This document shows, piece by piece, positions 48,906-59,500 of a DNA stretch of 62,000 nucleotides. This stretch comes from Cristatella mucedo (Eukaryota > Bryozoa > Phylactolaemata > Cristatellidae). Location: positions 4,257,501 through 4,319,500 of the forward strand of contig WPIO01000019.1 in assembly GCA_009760855.2 (NCBI GenBank). The letters are read 5' to 3'. Position numbers and translations under genes: made by a program. Every line of letters starts with the position of its first letter. Position 1 is the first letter of the stretch. The notes beneath the pieces were generated by a model. It saw nothing but the letters and a program-made list of their open reading frames with translations. It made no database searches and was not told the origin of the DNA.

Positions 48906-51900
48906 CAAATGAAATTCATGCTCTATTAAAATAAAATCAATTCAGTATAACTAGAAGAATAGATGGATTGGAAGTAATTAAAGCTCGGAATACAAGCAAG
49001 TGTGGATTTAGGCGGCAAAGTCAAAGCCTGTCCTAAACCCTAAAAACCCTAAAAATCCTAAACACTAAACCCTAAAACCTAACCATATTCGGGGAATGTC
49101 CTACCCCAAGGGGGAAATGTGGGGGCGTCCAGAGGGGGAAATGTCAGTATCCCAGACAACCAGGGGGGTGGCTAGCCTTCTTTCACCGAACAGTGCCACC
49201 GATTCAACTGAACTGCACGGCTACACAGAAAGCTCACACCTTCATGACCACCGAAGCCACTACTTAACGCCATCTTCAAAAATGCCCAAGATTAGGCTTA
49301 GCAGGCAGTATTAATCGTTAAAAAAAAGGAAAAAAAACAAGGAGGTAGGAAACCGGATATTGGACTGTCTCTACTTTGGGTAATGCAAAATATGTCTGCT
49401 TTGCAGGGCATACTGGAAATACTGTAAGCAAATGACATTAGGTGTCTTTGTTGCATTGTCGGTGACAAGGTGGTGAATAGTGCCTTCGGTAGACTGAGCA
49501 ACTCGAGAAGAATCTATCACGGCCCAGATATCGTGGCATTCCACAATCACGGCTCATCAAAACTAAATCAACTAAGTAGGCCTACGTACCTGCACTACCA
49601 AACTGGTTTCAGATGAGTCCCTTGGCACTTAAATGAGTCAATTGTGTATGCCTTTAGACCAAATGACAGGGCACATCCCCAGTCTTTCCGGGCACTAACA
49701 GCCAGCTTGCTGCTTCATTTGGCATAGCAGCCAGAAACCAATTCACAGTCACTAGTCAGGTTAATAGGAAATTACGTATTGTCACGAGAGACTGACACAA
49801 GCCCGAGTAGTGGGGCGTGACTTGGGACACATACTTGCTGGTGTGTAGGATTACATCAAACACTCGGACTACAGTGGACATGGAGAAGTAGCAAGCCGAA
49901 ATGCCGGATACTGCAAACACCTAAGTAACAAACTTGACGTCGGTGCATCTGCTATATGTATAATTTCTGCCAGGCACCTACATTTGCAGGTACACAAGAC
50001 AGAATCAGAAATGCACTCGACTCAAAGCCAACAGCTCTACCACAGGGTCGGCAAACACTAAAACGGGCTGACTTTTCCAAACGTCTGCTAGAGCTAACGG
50101 CAGGCGACTACTGTGAAACTGTATCTAGTAGCCGTTGGCCACTGAAGTCGTAGGCAATGCCCTATACCTGACCGTACAGGCAGCTAGCTGCAAGTGAGAG
50201 CTTTGCCATCTCAATAATTGAGGAGCCGTGCCGACTCAGCACCAAAAAGACAGCATCGATGGAGCAGAGGTGTAATGCAGAACACAATGTATCGGTATGC
50301 CACGGCAAGCAGGTGACTGTCGGCATGAAAAACCTCAGAAATAAGGCAAGTTATGTTGCTAGACAGAGACAACTGTGGCAAGGATGTGCTAACTTGGAAG
50401 TACTGCATAACAAAATATTCAGAATCCCCTTTATTGCCTGCTTCTAACAATGTACGTGGTTTTCCGCCACATCTCTTTACTGCTTAATAAATGCGCAGTG
50501 ACAGGCTGCTGACGAGGTTCTAGATTTGTGGCACACATTCGCATGCATGAATGGACTGTCGGCACGTAATAATAGAAATATTGGCTGATTTAAAGGCCTC
50601 ATCTGTATAGCAGCTGAAGAGCCACTGCTTGCAATTGGCAATAAAGGATTGCACACTGCGGGAATCGAACCCACGACCTTAATCGTGAAGAGCAAGCACC
50701 TCCTGGGCTATCGTAGCACTTGCAGGCTCAACCATGCACACCTTAGCTTAGCTGTGCTCACAAGATATTTAACAACTGCTACATTTAGATAAGACCGGTG
50801 GGTCTTCGCATAACCTTTGAATGAGCAGCCGATTCTAGAACCTTTCTCACACTTACAGGCATACCTGTTCCACTTTTTACTAGCAAATGATTAAACAAAA
50901 ACGAAGGCATCAAGCTATACCAGAAATCCAGCTTGCACGATTTAATTCGTGGCATCACAAGCGTTTTGGATTGTTTTTCCCAAATGCACAGATGCAAATT
51001 GCATATGTTAAAATGTTGTGTCATAACCTTGATCCATTCTGGTCTGATAAAAGCCTATTCACAGTAATGAACTATTTGTACGGTGCAACATGCAGTAGTC
51101 ATTGACTTGCCAACACGGTATTCGCCCATGGGCCTATCTAGGAACTCCTTGTCCAATAGGCTTCATACACAGTAAATCCTCAATCTAACGAAAATACCAG
51201 CAAGTGGCACCGAAAAAGCTAGCTACTGGTATTGGCTGGCTAGCTATCAAAGCTCTGCTAACCTTCGAAGCAAGACACAGAAGTTTCTTGTGCTTTGCAT
51301 TACAATGCTACCAAGCAGCAACTATCGAGTTCAGGCTCCTATGTTACTAGCTATAGCCAGTAAAAACCTAATTGAAGTGGTGTCTATAACTCTTCCACAG
51401 AGGCTACAATACTGAGAACAAGGACGATTGACGTGAACTCTTCTTCTGAATGGTCCTAATCTGCAATCGTATTACATACTGCCAGGATAAGGTTAAGCTT
51501 GTGCATAAATGCGTATGTATAAGGCTAAGCTTATTATCGATGACCCAAAGCAGCCACAAGAGAACTGCAAAACATCGACAATGAGTCTGCACATTATGAG
51601 GCAATGTAAATCTATTTGCAATCTTTAGTTCTTATTTTAAACTTGTATTCCAATATACGTGTTTCCATAAAGATAAAAGAGCAAAGAGCAAGCATTAAAT
51701 AGAAATGCATGTTGGATAAACCACCCACACAGGCCAATCATGTCAATAAGCGGTAGCCGTGCTCACTAAGGGAGACCTGGCAGTAGATTATTATTCCCAG
51801 TATTGCAATCGAGGGTTCAATCTCGAGTAAATGAGAGGATACTAGATCAAATTATTGCCAAGCATCGTGTACAGCAAGCTATTGACGAAGCCTGTGATGG

Positions 51901-53645
51901 TATTCACAAAGCTCAGCCAGCACACAAGACTAGAGCACTGGCAGCAGAATATCGGGTGCTTCGTGATAGCATGTAGTGAAGATAGCATACCTCTCCAAAA
52001 AAATCAGAAGACATGCAGAGGTAAGGGATATAAAAAAAAATTAAGCCGCCAGACCAGAGTGAAGTCACGGCTGTTACACGAGGTAGCCGGTCAGAAAATA
52101 TGCATCCGTTTAGCAACCAGGTAACTCTGGGCAAACAAGATAACTGCATGGCTAGGACACAGGGACAGTTAGCTTTCTACGAAGAGCTGCATTGTGATAC
52201 CCCAGTGCTACCGGCTCGCTTGGTTCAATAGCCTGTCACTCTCTCTGCGCCTCTCAGCGCTGGGAGTGACAGTACGAGCACCCACTTTGCCTCATGTGTA
52301 CTACCCCTAAATCAGCAGCAGTCATAGCAACCCCTTCAGTGCATGGTTTCTTTACTGGTTCGGAATACTTCTGAAGTTTTGTGATCAGAAATGAGTACAT
52401 CTCGAATCACAGCAGGTGACGAAAACAACATGTGAGACTAGTAGCCTGCTAAGGATTGACGTTCAGTAGCAAATGTATTGCTGACACAAGACAGACAGCC
52501 GGTTTATAACCCGCTGTGCAATCAATCACTAAAAGACACCGACGAACCACTGAGGTAATATAGTGGTACTAACTTAATAATAATACACTCGATAATTGCC
52601 CTCAGATAACTCAATCTCTTTCTAGGTGCTTTACATTTGTTGCAAAGAGGAACGCGATTGAATGGCGAGTAATATCATGCTTGATAAACAGCATGAATAA
52701 CATGGTTAAGTTAACGTACAGCTCTCCACCGATATCATACAGCTCCGCTAACGTTGAGCATAATGGTGCATGCATACCTCGCTCGGCCTCACGGGCACCT
52801 AGCCAAGGGAGGGCCAGCCGCAGCCGGCATACAGGTGGCGGCTCATTTTTTTGCGCTGGAGACAACACGGAATGCTGCGGAATATATCGCAAGCTAAAGA
52901 GCATAGAGAAGCATACAAGACTCATTACTTCCTGTTTGCTAAGGGTGAGTAGGCTGAGCCGCCTGAAGGCAGCCCAGCCACTTGGTTAGCGAACCGAACC
53001 AGATGAAATGTGCTTATAATGTTGAAATATTCTTAAACAGAGGAACATGTGGAAAAAGCCACAGCGCACCACACTCATCTCGAGGCATCACCTGCTGCCA
53101 GAACGGAATGCGCGGTGCAACTGTTACTGGGAGCCTCTCTCAAAACGAGCTGGCATGCACGGTGTCATTTCTGAGATTAAGCTAGAAAAAGATACTAAGC
53201 AGTATCATTCACATTACCCTACTCGGAAAGCACGCACGTTTTTCCTTGCTAAGCCTCCTCGCCCACCGTTCGGACACCACTTACCCCCACGAAGTCGAAT
53301 GCGTCACCGCTCGTCTCTCGCTCAGGGAAAAAGGTGGCCAAGACCAACATTTTACAAAATTGAGTAAGAAAATACGCTGCTCCAGCCTGTATACATTTCC
53401 AGTAAGCGCTGTACTCGCTTCTAAAAGAAAGAATACGATGCATATAGAATCAGCATGCCAAAACGGCATCCTTGACTAAAGATATCGATCAAGGCCGTAA
53501 GCATTGGCATCGAGGCGCTATAATGAACAAGCATAACGAACAGACAAGAGCGACTAAAATTTACGTACAATCCAGAGGCTTTGTAGACAATTAAGTGCGG
53601 TGCACCGGCAAGGGCCACGCAATTCAGAAAGTGGAAGAAAGTCAT
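40412..53645 (-). CDS. TMEM147: TMEM147, complete six-exon gene
   Basis: ER multipass membrane protein; in mammals TMEM147 forms the BOS complex with nicalin and NOMO at the Sec61 multipass translocon. Exons (minus): 53645-53569, 53420-53285, 46883-46747, 45196-45112, 45009-44888, 40541-40412. All introns are GT...AG and all phases join (Leu split TT|A, Arg AG|G, Gln CA|G), giving 687 bases, 228 residues; human TMEM147 has 224. Conserved blocks in order: [14 protein letters not shown] and [29 protein letters not shown] and [19 protein letters not shown] and [43 protein letters not shown] and TGLLALRMY to the C-terminal NAH. Introns are 148, 6401, 1550, 102 and 4346 bp. Intron 2 holds two minus SINEs, a split LINE-B end and the foldback element; intron 5 holds a LINE-A copy. 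It starts 353 bp from the Flattop ATG on the other strand. Confidence 0.96.
41093..41147 (-). mobile_element. SINE 3' fragment (minus)
   Basis: 'cgattcaacagcctcattatttcaaagcagaaaagcttca' is the reverse complement of the SINE 3' body. A tRNA-like head further right was replaced by the LINE-A that follows; sequence at 40975-41090 is only weakly SINE-like. Confidence 0.55.
41195..42195 (+). mobile_element. LINE-A copy, 5'-truncated
   Basis: Starts at '[21 protein letters not shown]', downstream of the YADD motif. The coding stretch is intact to about 41700, where a small deletion ('cactt|cattcttcggctcc') shifts the frame. Coding resumes in another frame ('[13 protein letters not shown]', '[13 protein letters not shown]'). 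The 3' end 'aaacgcatagaaagagattaagttctctgagggcgctttg' is followed by (ATT)n at 42174-42192. It lies in TMEM147 intron 5 in antisense orientation to the gene. Confidence 0.92.
42269..42520 (+). other. Unassigned overlapping open frames
   Basis: Both strands stay open here: plus 42269-42520 and minus 42188-42457. The minus frame contains a stretch preceded by a possible acceptor (ctgtacag, then [16 protein letters not shown]). I do not recognise either product. The position inside TMEM147 intron 5 argues against a conserved gene. Confidence 0.2.
42688..42790 (-). mobile_element. LINE-A 3' tail, diverged
   Basis: 'aataataattattataaattgtatagccccttggagaagttaattatctttctaggcactttacatatgct' corresponds to the LINE-A terminus in reverse complement. 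Confidence 0.72.
43240..43330 (-). mobile_element. LINE-A 3' tail, diverged
   Basis: 'aatattattaatactaaaacatttgtataacactttacaagaaccgaatctctttctgagtaatttacata' corresponds to the LINE-A terminus. Confidence 0.65.
45890..46110 (-). mobile_element. LINE-A 3' tail with internal 41-bp duplication
   Basis: (AAT)n, 'acactgtatagtgccttcagaatacttaatctctttttaagtactttacatatgct', then the unit 'tacatatgctg.aaag.aag.atgataaaatggtaaaggg' present twice in tandem, and 'aacatgcacaatgttaacaagcataacatggttagaggtgaca'. It lies in TMEM147 intron 3. Confidence 0.82.
47260..47398 (-). mobile_element. tRNA-derived SINE (minus), diverged
   Basis: 'gattcaacagcctcttttatatagcagcagcagcag' body end, then box B in reverse complement ('cgactcgaacccatgacctgg'). 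A (C)n run of about 14 follows at 47398-47411. It lies in TMEM147 intron 2. Confidence 0.65.
47805..48510 (-). mobile_element. LINE-B 3' fragment split by a SINE
   Basis: 47805-47944 matches the LINE-B 3' end ('tatctccgcctgtaactccacaaa...tagcgcactcaaagcccaaggcacttttgatgtgcatacggtagtccacagactta'). The match resumes at about 48128-48510 with 'gggcagtcaaagacacatcgaagcagcaactgagga', '[14 protein letters not shown]' and '[14 protein letters not shown]' on the minus strand. No reading frame is intact over its length. Confidence 0.85.
47945..48127 (-). mobile_element. tRNA-derived SINE inserted in LINE-B
   Basis: Complete SINE on the minus strand: head 'ggtgagtcgtgatggcacactagatacggcggttgc', box B 'gggttcgattcc', body and an AT-rich tail (plus 'aaagaaataaataaaaatcc'). 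It interrupts LINE-B at 'caacaaag'; short CAAA-type sequence at both edges is compatible with a small target duplication. Confidence 0.88.
48666..49151. mobile_element. Foldback/MITE-like element with 10-bp flanking direct repeats
   Basis: CCAGACAACC occurs at 48656-48665 and 49152-49161. Just inside, each end carries GC-rich repeats of 'GGACATTTCCCC' type in opposite orientation (left: taggacatt, gagacatttcccc, aggacatttccc, taggacatttccc; right: gggaatgtccta, gggggaaatgt, gggggaaatgtc). The centre has a TA microsatellite (48811-48902) and a degenerate AAACCCT array (49030-49085). No coding capacity. It resembles a non-autonomous foldback DNA element; the family is unknown. Confidence 0.6.
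48811..48902. repeat. (TA)n microsatellite
   Basis: About 92 bases of perfect TA repeat, inside the foldback-like element. Confidence 0.97.
50582..50725 (-). mobile_element. tRNA-derived SINE (minus)
   Basis: 'gctgatttaaaggcctcatctgtatagcagctgaagagccactgcttgcaattggcaataaaggattgcacactgcgggaatcgaacccacgac' is the family body followed by box B, all in reverse complement. Closest to the copy at 661-819. Confidence 0.8.
51753..51842 (+). mobile_element. tRNA-like SINE head
   Basis: 'gtagccgtgctcactaagggagacctggcag' (box A-like) and 'gagggttcaatctcgag' (box B-like) about 55 bases apart, followed by unrelated sequence. A decayed SINE head, not a functional tRNA. Confidence 0.5.
52570..52705 (-). 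mobile_element. LINE-A 3' tail
   Basis: 'aataataatacactcgataattgccctcagataactcaatctctttctaggtgctttacatttgttgcaaagaggaacgcgattgaatggcgag' corresponds to the LINE-A terminus. It lies in TMEM147 intron 2. Confidence 0.82.
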
Positions 53646-53865
53646 GCTGAATCGTCAACTGGATGCCGGGTTTAAGTTCAACATGAATGGGCTCGCTGTG
53701 CGCCGTGATCGCCCACCCTCAGGATTCGCCGCTTCTAAACAGCGCCAGCTAACACAGTAATATTTGAATTTTTTAATCCCACTTCTTTCATTAGCAGTAT
53801 TATATTTTGGTTCAATCGCTATCCACATCATTGGATACGCTCCGTGTTGTCATCGGAATAGCTTA

Positions 53866-53880
53866 GTAGCGCTAAGCAAC
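53866..53880. promoter_or_regulatory. RFX X-box-like motif
   Basis: GTAGCG-CTA-AGCAAC matches the X-box consensus GTNRCC-N(0-3)-RGYAAC except for one base in the left half. It is 118 bp upstream of the Flattop ATG. RFX factors with FOXJ1 drive ciliary genes across animals, so the position fits Flattop. Confidence 0.5.
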
Positions 53881-53886
53881 CGGTAT

Positions 53887-53893
53887 TGTTTAC
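53887..53893. promoter_or_regulatory. Forkhead (FOX) motif
   Basis: TGTTTAC matches the TRTTTRY forkhead core and sits six bases from the X-box-like site. FOXJ1/FOXA-type binding is the inferred role; such a 7-mer also occurs by chance. Confidence 0.4.
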
Positions 53894-53998
53894 GGAAGAG
53901 TGCTGGCAAAGTGTTTGTCGAGCAGAATCGCGCGGCTCATCTTCGCGAGAAGCCCCGCTGGACTGAAAGAGGATCGCTCGCTGCTAAATCAGTGAGGC

Positions 53999-54310
53999 AT
54001 GGCGCTGCATTTTAGCTGCAACCAGGTAAATTGCAAGCGCCTCGGCGCTGTGTAACCTCGAGAACTGAGCCGTTGCCGCGGATTTTCTTAAGAAAAGGTC
54101 ACTGCAGTTGCTGCTTAGTGATTCAAAAGGCAGGATTAACTCACTTTGTGCTAATTATCCGCGCGAATATCACCATTCATTGTTAAAGTCGCTCAAACAG
54201 GCGCCAACATGTAGGAAACAACTTCGCATGAGCACACACTATGGAAAAATGTTCGCCCTCTGTTCAAGCACTACGCAGTCCACATTCAGTCTGCCGCACC
54301 TTGGGTCAAG

Positions 54311-54347
<37 letters not shown>

Positions 54348-57300
54348 TTAGTTATTTTACAGCTAGTTGCGAGTTTCATTAATTACTTCGTGCAAATGTA
54401 CTGGCAAATATAATCAAGAGTTAGATCTACTGGCCTAGGTGACTGACTTGCTCCTGCATAGCATGGGTAAGTACTTACGAGTAATGATTCAGAATAGGAG
54501 AAAAAATCGCCTAAAATTTACAAACAAATAATGATTAATGCCAAACATTCTTGCCTAATCATTTCTGAAGTGGGACTGTATGCATCAAAAGGAGCTTCAT
54601 GGCCGAAGTCTAGCCACTGAGATAACCAATCGCACCGTTTCATTCGTTTTCATATTCAACTAAATGTGACTGGGAGCATTTTAAAAAATTCCGCAATACA
54701 TAATGCCTCTTATTCAAAGAAAAAAAACGTCACACAACTTTATGAACAAGAGCGTGTTTTTGTTTCGCTGCGATACCCAAGAAACTGTCAGGCGTTTTGC
54801 AATTATTAAAGCAAATCGCCGTTTTGTGGAAAGTAAATTTCGACTAAAAATTGACGGAAAAGTAAGCCATAACAACTGTCAAACCATAGGAAAACATTTG
54901 AAAAACATATAATAGTAGCTACTTTATTCAAAGAGCTAAGCAAACAGATCTTGCAAACACAGTAGAGATTGACTGAGCGTCTTAGGCTTCGCCTCTCCAC
55001 ACCTACCGTCTACCGTGAAGATGAAACTATGTTGACCTCCACTTTTAAATTCATTCGGTATGAAAGTAGCTTGATGAGTTGGGGGCACGAGGTCCGCAAA
55101 GTGTGGGCTCCAAAACTCTAAGTGCGAGAGCACTCGGTTAGGCGGGACCACCCGCCGAAAAGCGCATCTAAGCTCGTTTGAACTTGGTGGACCACACTCC
55201 GGTCGTACTTACCTGTCAAGCGACGAGCTTTACCCCGCCTATTTATTCAACAGGATTGGTTAGTAATGCGATATCACGCATTCTAACAACAACCACAAAG
55301 ACTCCTGTTGCATAAACACTTACAGCTCACTTGCTATGCTCACATGGAGATGAGCCCGGCAGCCAGCCAGGTCCTACGAGGTCTACAAATGCTTCGTGCG
55401 TTTCTATAGAAGTCTGTTGCAACGGCTGAGCTTTCGCGCTACTAGTGCACGGAGCGGCTCCTCTGCCCTACAGTGATCTAGTAAGCTTGTTACCCTGTCG
55501 AGACTGCTTAATCGGAGACCTAAGTCCCAGACTTACAATAAAAGAGCTCGTAGGTGGACCTCGCTATCCTAGATGATAGCGAGACTGGACTGAATCTTTA
55601 TGCTGCATCACAGTACTAGAATCCTTTATTTCTTGATGGTATACTGTAACTTACCTCATTCTATGTACGACCTGAAAAAGGCAGAGAAACTGCATCACAC
55701 TATGCATCAGAATATGTTTTAGTTCAATTTCGATTCACTTTCAGAGTGCTCCATCAAAAAGACCAGAAATATCTGCTATTTCTAGTAACAGCGAGGCCTG
55801 ACCTTTCTGAAATTTCCACGACCGAAATTCAACTCCTAACGATTTTTTATGTAGCTGAAATTTTCAGTACTTTCGAAAGAAGACAGATATTGCTTTTGAC
55901 CAAGACCAGGATTGAGACGCTTCTAGTCAGCAGCAAACATATTTTTGTTTTATGTAGAATAAAAGATGGCGGTACTAGACCACCAAAATAGGAAAGCTGT
56001 GCTATTTTCTTACATTAAAATGCAATTGAAGTTCCCGTGTGTTTCCTTGATTAGTAACATATTTATTGCACAGATAAGTTACTTTCCGAACGAGAATACT
56101 AGTATAATTACCATTAATTAGCATCGATTGACTATCGACAATGCTAAAAAGCAAGTGTGAAAAATATAGAGCATTGGATTATGTCTCAGCACTTAATCGT
56201 ATCCCATGTATTTTTAAATTCACAGTTGTGCGTGAGTATATTTGTATTAGTCTATAAGCCGGTCAAAATGATGGACGTTTCTCTTCATCAACCTAGACGC
56301 AGGATATTCTCGTCGTACTGTACAGGTGCGCACTATTTGAATCGTGACAGACAACAAGCATATTTCTTGATTAAATTTCAGTATCAGCAAGCATTCGATC
56401 CAAGGCGACTTCAAAATTGGAATGTTCCACACAAATATCGTAAGGTAAATTGAGCTTATTAGATGTTTTAATTTTAACTTTTAAGTTGAGCTTCAGCTAG
56501 TTATCCCTATCATAATTCCTCTTCTTCAGCACCCAGTGGCGTACGAAGGGTTTACTAGGATCATTGCAAGTGACAGAGGTCATCTTTTGCCAGCTGTCCC
56601 TCGATCGACAAGGTCACCTTGGGGCACATTCGTTGGAACGTGGGACTTACCGAAGCAAATACCAGGTCAGTACTATTGAGTATAGGCTGTCTGGATGCAG
56701 AAAGTGAACTTTAGTGGACATATCGTAGTTCCCTTGTACTTGAGTCTGATGCTGCGATTGAACTATTTTTCTGCGAAACTGAAAAACAGCATCTTATCTA
56801 CTTCGGAATAGGGAACAAACTGGCGGATCCTACAGCAAGAAGAACAGAGGAGTATTTTAAAAATCTCGAGAGAAGATCCAGTGGTCAAGCAGTAATACTA
56901 GGCAGGCTGAAAGTGAGACGAGCCCAAGCTGGCACGTATGAAGACATTGCTGTGAGTACTTTTACCTAGTCAATGAGTCAGAGCATGTGTTTTATATCTT
57001 GCGTTCAGTGCATTTGAATTTTATGTCTGATATCATCGATCGACTGTTTAGTTTGCTAAAAAATCGATGCGTGTCATGCAAGACTTGGATGATTGAGTTA
57101 AGGTGGAGACGCCACTATTTCCATCTATTTTTACTGCACTACCAGGGCGATTACTCAGTTCAGCGACAGCAATTCATATCATATCCTCTATAGCGATCCT
57201 AGCCTCTGGTCAATAAACCAGATTCATCGTGAGAAAAATTCATGGCACTGGGCATCTGTATAATGCAGTGTTTCTCAAGATTAAATGCTATGGACATAAA

Positions 57301-57869
57301 TTTTTAAGATTGTTCACCTACCTCAACTCAAGTTTGTTGTCGAATATTTGTGTATATATATTTTATTTTAATTAGTAATCCTGCTTTCTCTTGATGTCAT
57401 GAACTCACAGATGTAGTGTCTGACTATGTCTAAATCTTCCCTAATTGTTCACTGGTTGCAGCAAGTGACAGAAGACGTCCGCAGTGAAGCCAGGTCCCAA
57501 AGGTCTGGAGCAGCAAATCCAATGGCCAAACCACAGGACTTGGGCACCGATAGCACGACTCAAATCAGTGCAAGTGCTGTGCAACCGGCAAAAGCACCGT
57601 CGCCGACGGGATCTGTTAAGCCTTCTTCGCCACTGTTTGCTGCCCCGGAGGCCAACAAACAGGCGACTCAGCACCGACAGTCTCCAGGTACCAGACAAGC
57701 TTCGCGTCTTAGCAAAGAGCCTATGGTAACTCCTGTTCAGCGAGAGGCCGTCGAGGGACCGGACGTCGTGTCTCATTCTCCGAAACCACTCACACCTTTT
57801 GCGGCTGGTGAGCCAAGGTTATATTCACCAAAAGTTGGCACGCTGAAAGCCTTCTCCCCGCTATTATAG
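53999..57869 (+). CDS. CFAP126: Flattop (CFAP126), complete five-exon gene
   Basis: Cilia/basal-body and axonemal microtubule-associated protein, a planar-cell-polarity effector in mouse. Exons: 53999-54025, 56382-56444, 56530-56665, 56812-56951, 57462-57869, total 774 bases, 257 residues; introns 2356, 85, 146 and 510 bp, all GT...AG. Phases join throughout. Exon 1 encodes only MALHFSCNQ, matching the short human N-terminus ending YSANQ. Exon 2 continues YQQAFDPRRLQNWNVP, like human YEKAFSSKYLQNW. Exon 3 has EGFTRIIASDRGHLLPAVPRS and SPWGTFVGTWDLP, the family signature. Exons 4-5 are a basic then Ser/Pro/Ala-rich, probably disordered tail, longer than in human (177 residues in all). The start ATG has G at +4. 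Exons 1-3 are near certain. Exons 4-5 rest on phase, splice sites and the open frame. ATTAAA at about 58353 may be the polyadenylation signal. Confidence 0.94.
54309..54346. repeat. (TA)n microsatellite
   Basis: Short perfect TA repeat in Flattop intron 1. Confidence 0.95.
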
Positions 57870-59290
57870 TGTCGACATCTCTCTGTCCAGCATTACAGAC
57901 AAACTGCTGCCTCCCCTGAAAATACGAAAGATTGCCAAAGGATCGGGAATCGACCAAGTATTTACTCGATCGGCCCACCCATGGTGTTGCCAGAGCCTAA
58001 ACATGGGTAAGGTAATTTTCGTGGCTAGCATCAACAAGCGACTCAGTCGGTGGTGTCATTCCAAAACTTATCAGCAGCAGACGCTAGAAATGAAAAAAAA
58101 AACAAATATTTCTCTCCAGGACCAGTCGGTTGATTGGAGTCGGTCAACTAGCGAAGCAACGGTTCCCTGCTGGAAGGTCACGACGAGTCGCCTTGACGTC
58201 GATATGGAACCAGTTAAATTTGTGCAGAAACATTTACAAAGGGACCTAAATCTAACGGAAAGCAATACTTTCGGATCAATATTATCTGTTATGCTTGCAC
58301 AAGGCTTTTTCCTGACGAAACTCTGGTTTGATGAGCAAACTTTCTAAACTCAATTAAATCAACCCAGCTGGTGGCAAGTGCATGCTCAGGCGGCTGCTGG
58401 TCTGCTCTCTTGCCTCTTTGCCATTTACCATTTTCGCATCAAAGATTGGTAGCTTTTACGAACGACTTTCCACAAGCCAACCAACTGCTGATAACAAAGC
58501 ATCTTTCAATCCTGTCTTACCCATCACAGCCGTTACCAATAATTGAAAAGGGTGCTCGACATTATGTGCTGGCCCAAAAAATCCACGAGGAAGCAATACA
58601 TGTACCGAACTGTGAATGTTGCTAACTTGGTTAGCATTTTAAGTGCGAAAAAACACGCAAAATGGTTTTAGTTGGGTGTGGAATCAGGTTCGGTTTTCGA
58701 AGGCTAGTTTTTAGCATCACAATAAGAGCTCGGTGAAGACAGAATTTTTGGATTTGCCAAATATCCCTTACTAGAAAAATACATCTGAGCCCAAATTTCG
58801 GGCACTGGCATTGGAGTGTTCAAGGTTTGAGACTTGTTTGTGACTTGTTTTGCGAATGGCCAGATATATAGGCCAGACCAGGTTTGAGAACATGCAAAAA
58901 CAGGTAGTGCTGTTACAGCAAGAAACCTACCAACTGTCATGATGAAAAAAGAGCCGTTAAGACTGCTTATAAGTCTCGGCCAACACCTGATGCTAAAACC
59001 ACGATGACCAGGATGTGCTGACGAGTGTTCACAGAAATGATAAAAAGGGAGCTTCATTTAGTGCATGCATTTAGCGAATAGAGAGTTAAGATCTAGACAG
59101 TAATTTTAAAGAATTATATAGCTTATTGTATATCAGAAAACATTCTGTTAAGATGGTTTTTCATTTCCATCAAGTCATCGATTTTTGGACATGTCAAGCG
59201 ATGCTCAAATTAGTATGCTTCAAACTCTTAAGGATAGCTGCAAAAATGCCCAACACGGTTGTCGATATACATTTTAAGAGAGTAGGATAT
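57870..59290. other. Flattop 3' UTR and intergenic sequence
   Basis: Contains frames of 114 codons (58003-58347, plus) and 117 codons (58704-59057, minus) with no recognisable domain. The first part is probably Flattop 3' UTR. Confidence 0.45.
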
Positions 59291-59295
59291 GATTG

Positions 59296-59500
59296 CAGTA
59301 ATGGCTCACTAGGTAAGGCGGTTGCTTTTCACGACCTCGGCCAAGAGGTCGTGGGTTCGAATCCTGCGGTTGGCGATCCTTTATCGCTACTGCAAGCGAT
59401 GGTGATAGCCATAAAGACTCTTCTGTCGCTATAAGAAAAGAGGCTGTTAAATCAGCTAGTATTTATTTTTATTTATTTTATTTACTTATTTATTTATTGC
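59296..59500 (+). mobile_element. tRNA-derived SINE
   Basis: 'taatggctcactaggtaaggcggttgcttttcacgacctcgg', box B 'gggttcgaatcc', body 'atagccataaagactcttctgtcgctataagaaaagaggctgttaaatcagctag', then a (TTTA)n tail. Very similar to the copy at 30901. It lies between the convergent Flattop and calumenin genes. Confidence 0.9.

Larger units (their letters stand above)
53646..53998. promoter_or_regulatory. Bidirectional TMEM147 / Flattop promoter
   Basis: 353 bp separate the divergent ATGs. There is no TATA box at a sensible distance from either start; an AT-rich stretch (53758-53812) lies in the middle. The Flattop-proximal half has an X-box-like site and a forkhead site (next entries). Confidence 0.75.
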
